DNA of 64,000 bases, taken from positions 5,763 through 69,762 of the forward strand of contig CAXMNC010000151.1 in NCBI GenBank assembly GCA_964194625.1, given 5' to 3'. How positions within the stretch are numbered: position 1 is the stretch's first letter; each line of letters starts with the position of its first letter. Shown here one piece after another: positions 62,654 through 64,000 of the stretch. The DNA is from SPGG2 sp964194625 (GTDB taxonomy: Bacteria; Pseudomonadota; Gammaproteobacteria; Acidiferrobacterales; SPGG2). Both the position numbers and the translations under genes were made by a program. Under the pieces are notes generated by a model. It was given only the letters and a program-made list of their open reading frames with translations, had not been told where the DNA came from and searched no databases.

Positions 62654-63073
62654 ATGACCAACCCAATTCCCGATGGTTACCATACGGTGACACCCTATTT
62701 AGTCGTTAAAGGCGTCGCTGATCTCATCGAATTCATAAAGGAAGTCTTTGACGGTGAAGAGATCCAAATAACCCCGAGGCCGGATGGGAGTATTCAGCAT
62801 GCCCGGGTCAGAGTCGGTGACTCCCCTATTATGATGGGTGAGCCGGTCGGCGACATAACACCCATGCCAGCCACCCTTTACGTATACGTGGACGATCCCG
62901 ACGCGACTTACGAGCGAGCGTTAAAAGCGGGGGCGATTTCAGTTAGAGCGCCGGCGGATCAATTCTACGGAGATCGCAATGCCGGTGTACAAGATACGTC
63001 CGGAAACCAATGGTGGATGGCAGTACATAAAAAAGATGTGTCACCAGAAGAGCTAGCGCGACGTGTAACCTGA
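62654..63073 (+). CDS. VOC-family (PhnB/glyoxalase-like) protein
   Basis: Small vicinal-oxygen-chelate fold protein of 139 residues. GYHTVTPYLVVKGVADLIEF is the PhnB-type start, then HARVRVGDSPIMMGEPVGDI, and a second half VDDPDATYERALKAGAISVR with DQFYGDRNAGVQDTSGNQWW. The metal positions of true glyoxalases are only partly kept (H48-like in IQHARV, E near MMGEP). Ribosome binding site AGGAGG at about 62641-62646. Role unknown. Confidence 0.88.
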   Translation: MTNPIPDGYHTVTPYLVVKGVADLIEFIKEVFDGEEIQITPRPDGSIQHARVRVGDSPIMMGEPVGDITPMPATLYVYVDDPDATYERALKAGAISVRAPADQFYGDRNAGVQDTSGNQWWMAVHKKDVSPEELARRVT

Positions 63074-63139
63074 TGGGCCTCAGTTGTATTATGCAGTACT
63101 CCACCTGACAGATAGCGTCAGATTGCCAATGGCTGGAAA

Positions 63140-63860
63140 CGACTGCCGTTTCAACCGGTCGATGCAACACATGCGGCAAATCGTTCTGCCGGTGTCTCGA
63201 AGTCTAACGTTTTCCGTGGTCGCTCGTTAAGTTCTCTGGCGACCCAATTCAGGTGCGCCTGCGAGTGAACTGACAGGTCCGTACGCTTCGGAAAATATTG
63301 TCTTAGTAAGCGATTGGTGTTTTCGTTTGAGCCGCGTTGCCAAGGGCTTTGTGGATCGCAGAAATAGACCTTGATATCCGTGGCCAAGGTGAAGCGCTTG
63401 TGATCAGCGAGCTCCATCCCCCGATCCCAGGTCAGCGACCGATAAAGCTCCCGCGGTGGTAGCTTGTGCGCCTGCTTAATGAGCGCGTTGACGACGCTCT
63501 CAGTGTCCTTATTGGCCACCTTCGCCAACATCACGTAATGGGTATGCCGCTCCACCAAGGTCGCCATGTAGCTGTTTTTAGATCCGGCAACGAGATCCCC
63601 TTCCCAGTGCCCAGGAACTGCGCGATCCTCCACGCTAGCCGGCCGTTCGCTGATCGAGACCATATCCGGTATCCGTCCGCGGCCGTCGCCTTTTGCCGTG
63701 GCGTGCCGGGAACGACGTATCGGCCGCTGCGAGCGTAGATGCTCCTGCAGCTCTTTCTTAAGCACGCCGCGGGCTTGAACGAATAGACTGCGATAGATCG
63801 TCTCGTGAGACACGTGGTACGCCTCATTGTCTGGGTACGTGTGCTTCAGCCCCCCGGCGA
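63140..63860 (-). mobile_element. Truncated IS30-family insertion sequence
   Basis: The body of an IS30-type element. The right boundary is taken approximately at 63140 on the low-coordinate side, where the family-like terminal sequence GTTTCAACCGGTCGATGCAA lies at 63148-63167. The high-coordinate part is lost where an IS3-type element begins at 63861. So this copy is inactive. Confidence 0.65.
63151..63860 (-). pseudogene. IS30-family transposase, 5' part removed by insertion
   Basis: About 236 codons of transposase remain. HTYPDNEAYHVSHETIYRSL is the IS30 signature; the DDE catalytic residues are intact: Asp in GHWEGDLVAGSKN, Asp in SLTWDRGMELADH, Glu in SPWQRGSNENTNRLLRQYFP. What precedes is not transposase: the N-terminal helix-turn-helix is missing, and an ORF reading through the junction would start with IS3 terminal sequence (SKSLLNPNRCPLLSG). 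The break is at position 63860/63861. Confidence 0.82.
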
Positions 63861-64000
63861 TGATCTTCCCACTCAAAAGTGGACACCTGTTTGGGTTAAG
63901 CAGCGATTTGCTCATATTTCTCAGGTGAATGATAACCGATTCCCGAGTGCATGCGTTGCCGGTTGTAGAAATGGTTAATGTATCCTGCCAATCCCTGGCG
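63861..64000 (-). mobile_element. Right end of an IS3-family element inserted in the IS30 transposase
   Basis: The element starts with TG at 63861 (TGATCTTCCCACTCAAAAGT, followed by GGACACC), the 5'-TG...CA-3' ends usual for IS3. The orfB 3' end follows. Most of the element lies outside the window. Confidence 0.7.
63896..64000 (-). CDS. IS3-family OrfB transposase, C-terminal fragment at window edge
   Basis: The last 34 codons are visible on the minus strand, ending TAA at 63896. They read GLAGYINHFYNRQRMHSGIG then YHSPEKYEQIAA, the classic integrase-core end of IS3-family OrfB (YNxxRxHSxxGYxSPxxYE). The catalytic DDE part lies beyond 64000. It supports the call of an IS3-type element nested into IS30. 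Confidence 0.85.
   Translation of the reverse strand, partial: RQGLAGYINHFYNRQRMHSGIGYHSPEKYEQIAA

Noticed and set aside
1..64000. tRNA, rRNA or CRISPR features
   Set aside because: Reading the intergenic gaps I found no tRNA-like cloverleaf, rRNA segment or regularly spaced direct repeats. A tRNA covariance search would be needed to be certain.

Overview
The window reads as chromosome of a free-living gammaproteobacterium of moderate G+C (estimated by eye, low to mid fifties percent). The evidence is gene order: pepA-holC-(unknown)-valS, ilvB-ilvH-ilvC-psd-pssA-leuA, and truA-trpF-trpB-trpA-accD-folC-dedD-cvpA-purF-metZ are characteristic gammaproteobacterial neighbourhoods. LptFG and LpxH indicate a lipopolysaccharide outer membrane, and the ccm genes indicate c-type cytochromes. 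I cannot name genus or species. I saw no tRNA, rRNA or CRISPR array.

Region by region. 1-3.7 kb: cytochrome c maturation, with ccmG facing ccmF-ccmH-ccmI. 3.7-4.2 kb: a gap holding a palindromic pair of DnaA-box-like sites. 4.2-6.3 kb: lptF-lptG. 6.5-14.1 kb: pepA, holC, an 851-residue acidic, apparently disordered protein, then valS behind a hairpin. 14.1-15.6 kb: rimI, a family 4-like uracil-DNA glycosylase and a small membrane protein. 15.7-22.3 kb: branched-chain amino acid and phospholipid genes; leuA is preceded by a well-formed promoter and a short leader ORF ending in a leucine-codon run. 22.4-25.4 kb: cysS, divergent from ppiB and lpxH. 25.4-36.2 kb: the metZ/purF/trp/acc/tru supercluster, in which folC appears to start at CTG overlapping the accD stop.

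36.2-50.4 kb is more accessory. It holds an array of small non-identical hairpins, several unrecognised secreted or membrane proteins, a flavin oxidoreductase, a cupin, a Spy/CpxP-like protein followed by a response regulator and histidine kinase, a methyltransferase with a LysE-type exporter, a GFA protein, an MscS channel, an agmatinase-type ureohydrolase and a PPK2 kinase. 50.4-54.1 kb carries a serine module (serA-serC-DUF1015-GIY-YIG). A second hairpin array lies at 54.2-54.4 kb between divergent genes.

54.5-63.1 kb holds catabolic or detoxification-type genes: a DadA-like oxidoreductase, a dimeric alpha-beta barrel protein, an amidase remnant, rubredoxin-MBL and HAD proteins, a 2OG oxygenase, a GNAT, a pirin, an MFS transporter and a VOC protein. 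The window ends in nested insertion sequences, an IS30-type transposase cut by the end of an IS3-type element.

The most useful new observations are the leuA leader, the non-canonical folC start, the expanded holC-valS protein, the two hairpin arrays, the DUF1015-serine pathway association and a serine in place of one cluster cysteine in the uracil-DNA glycosylase.
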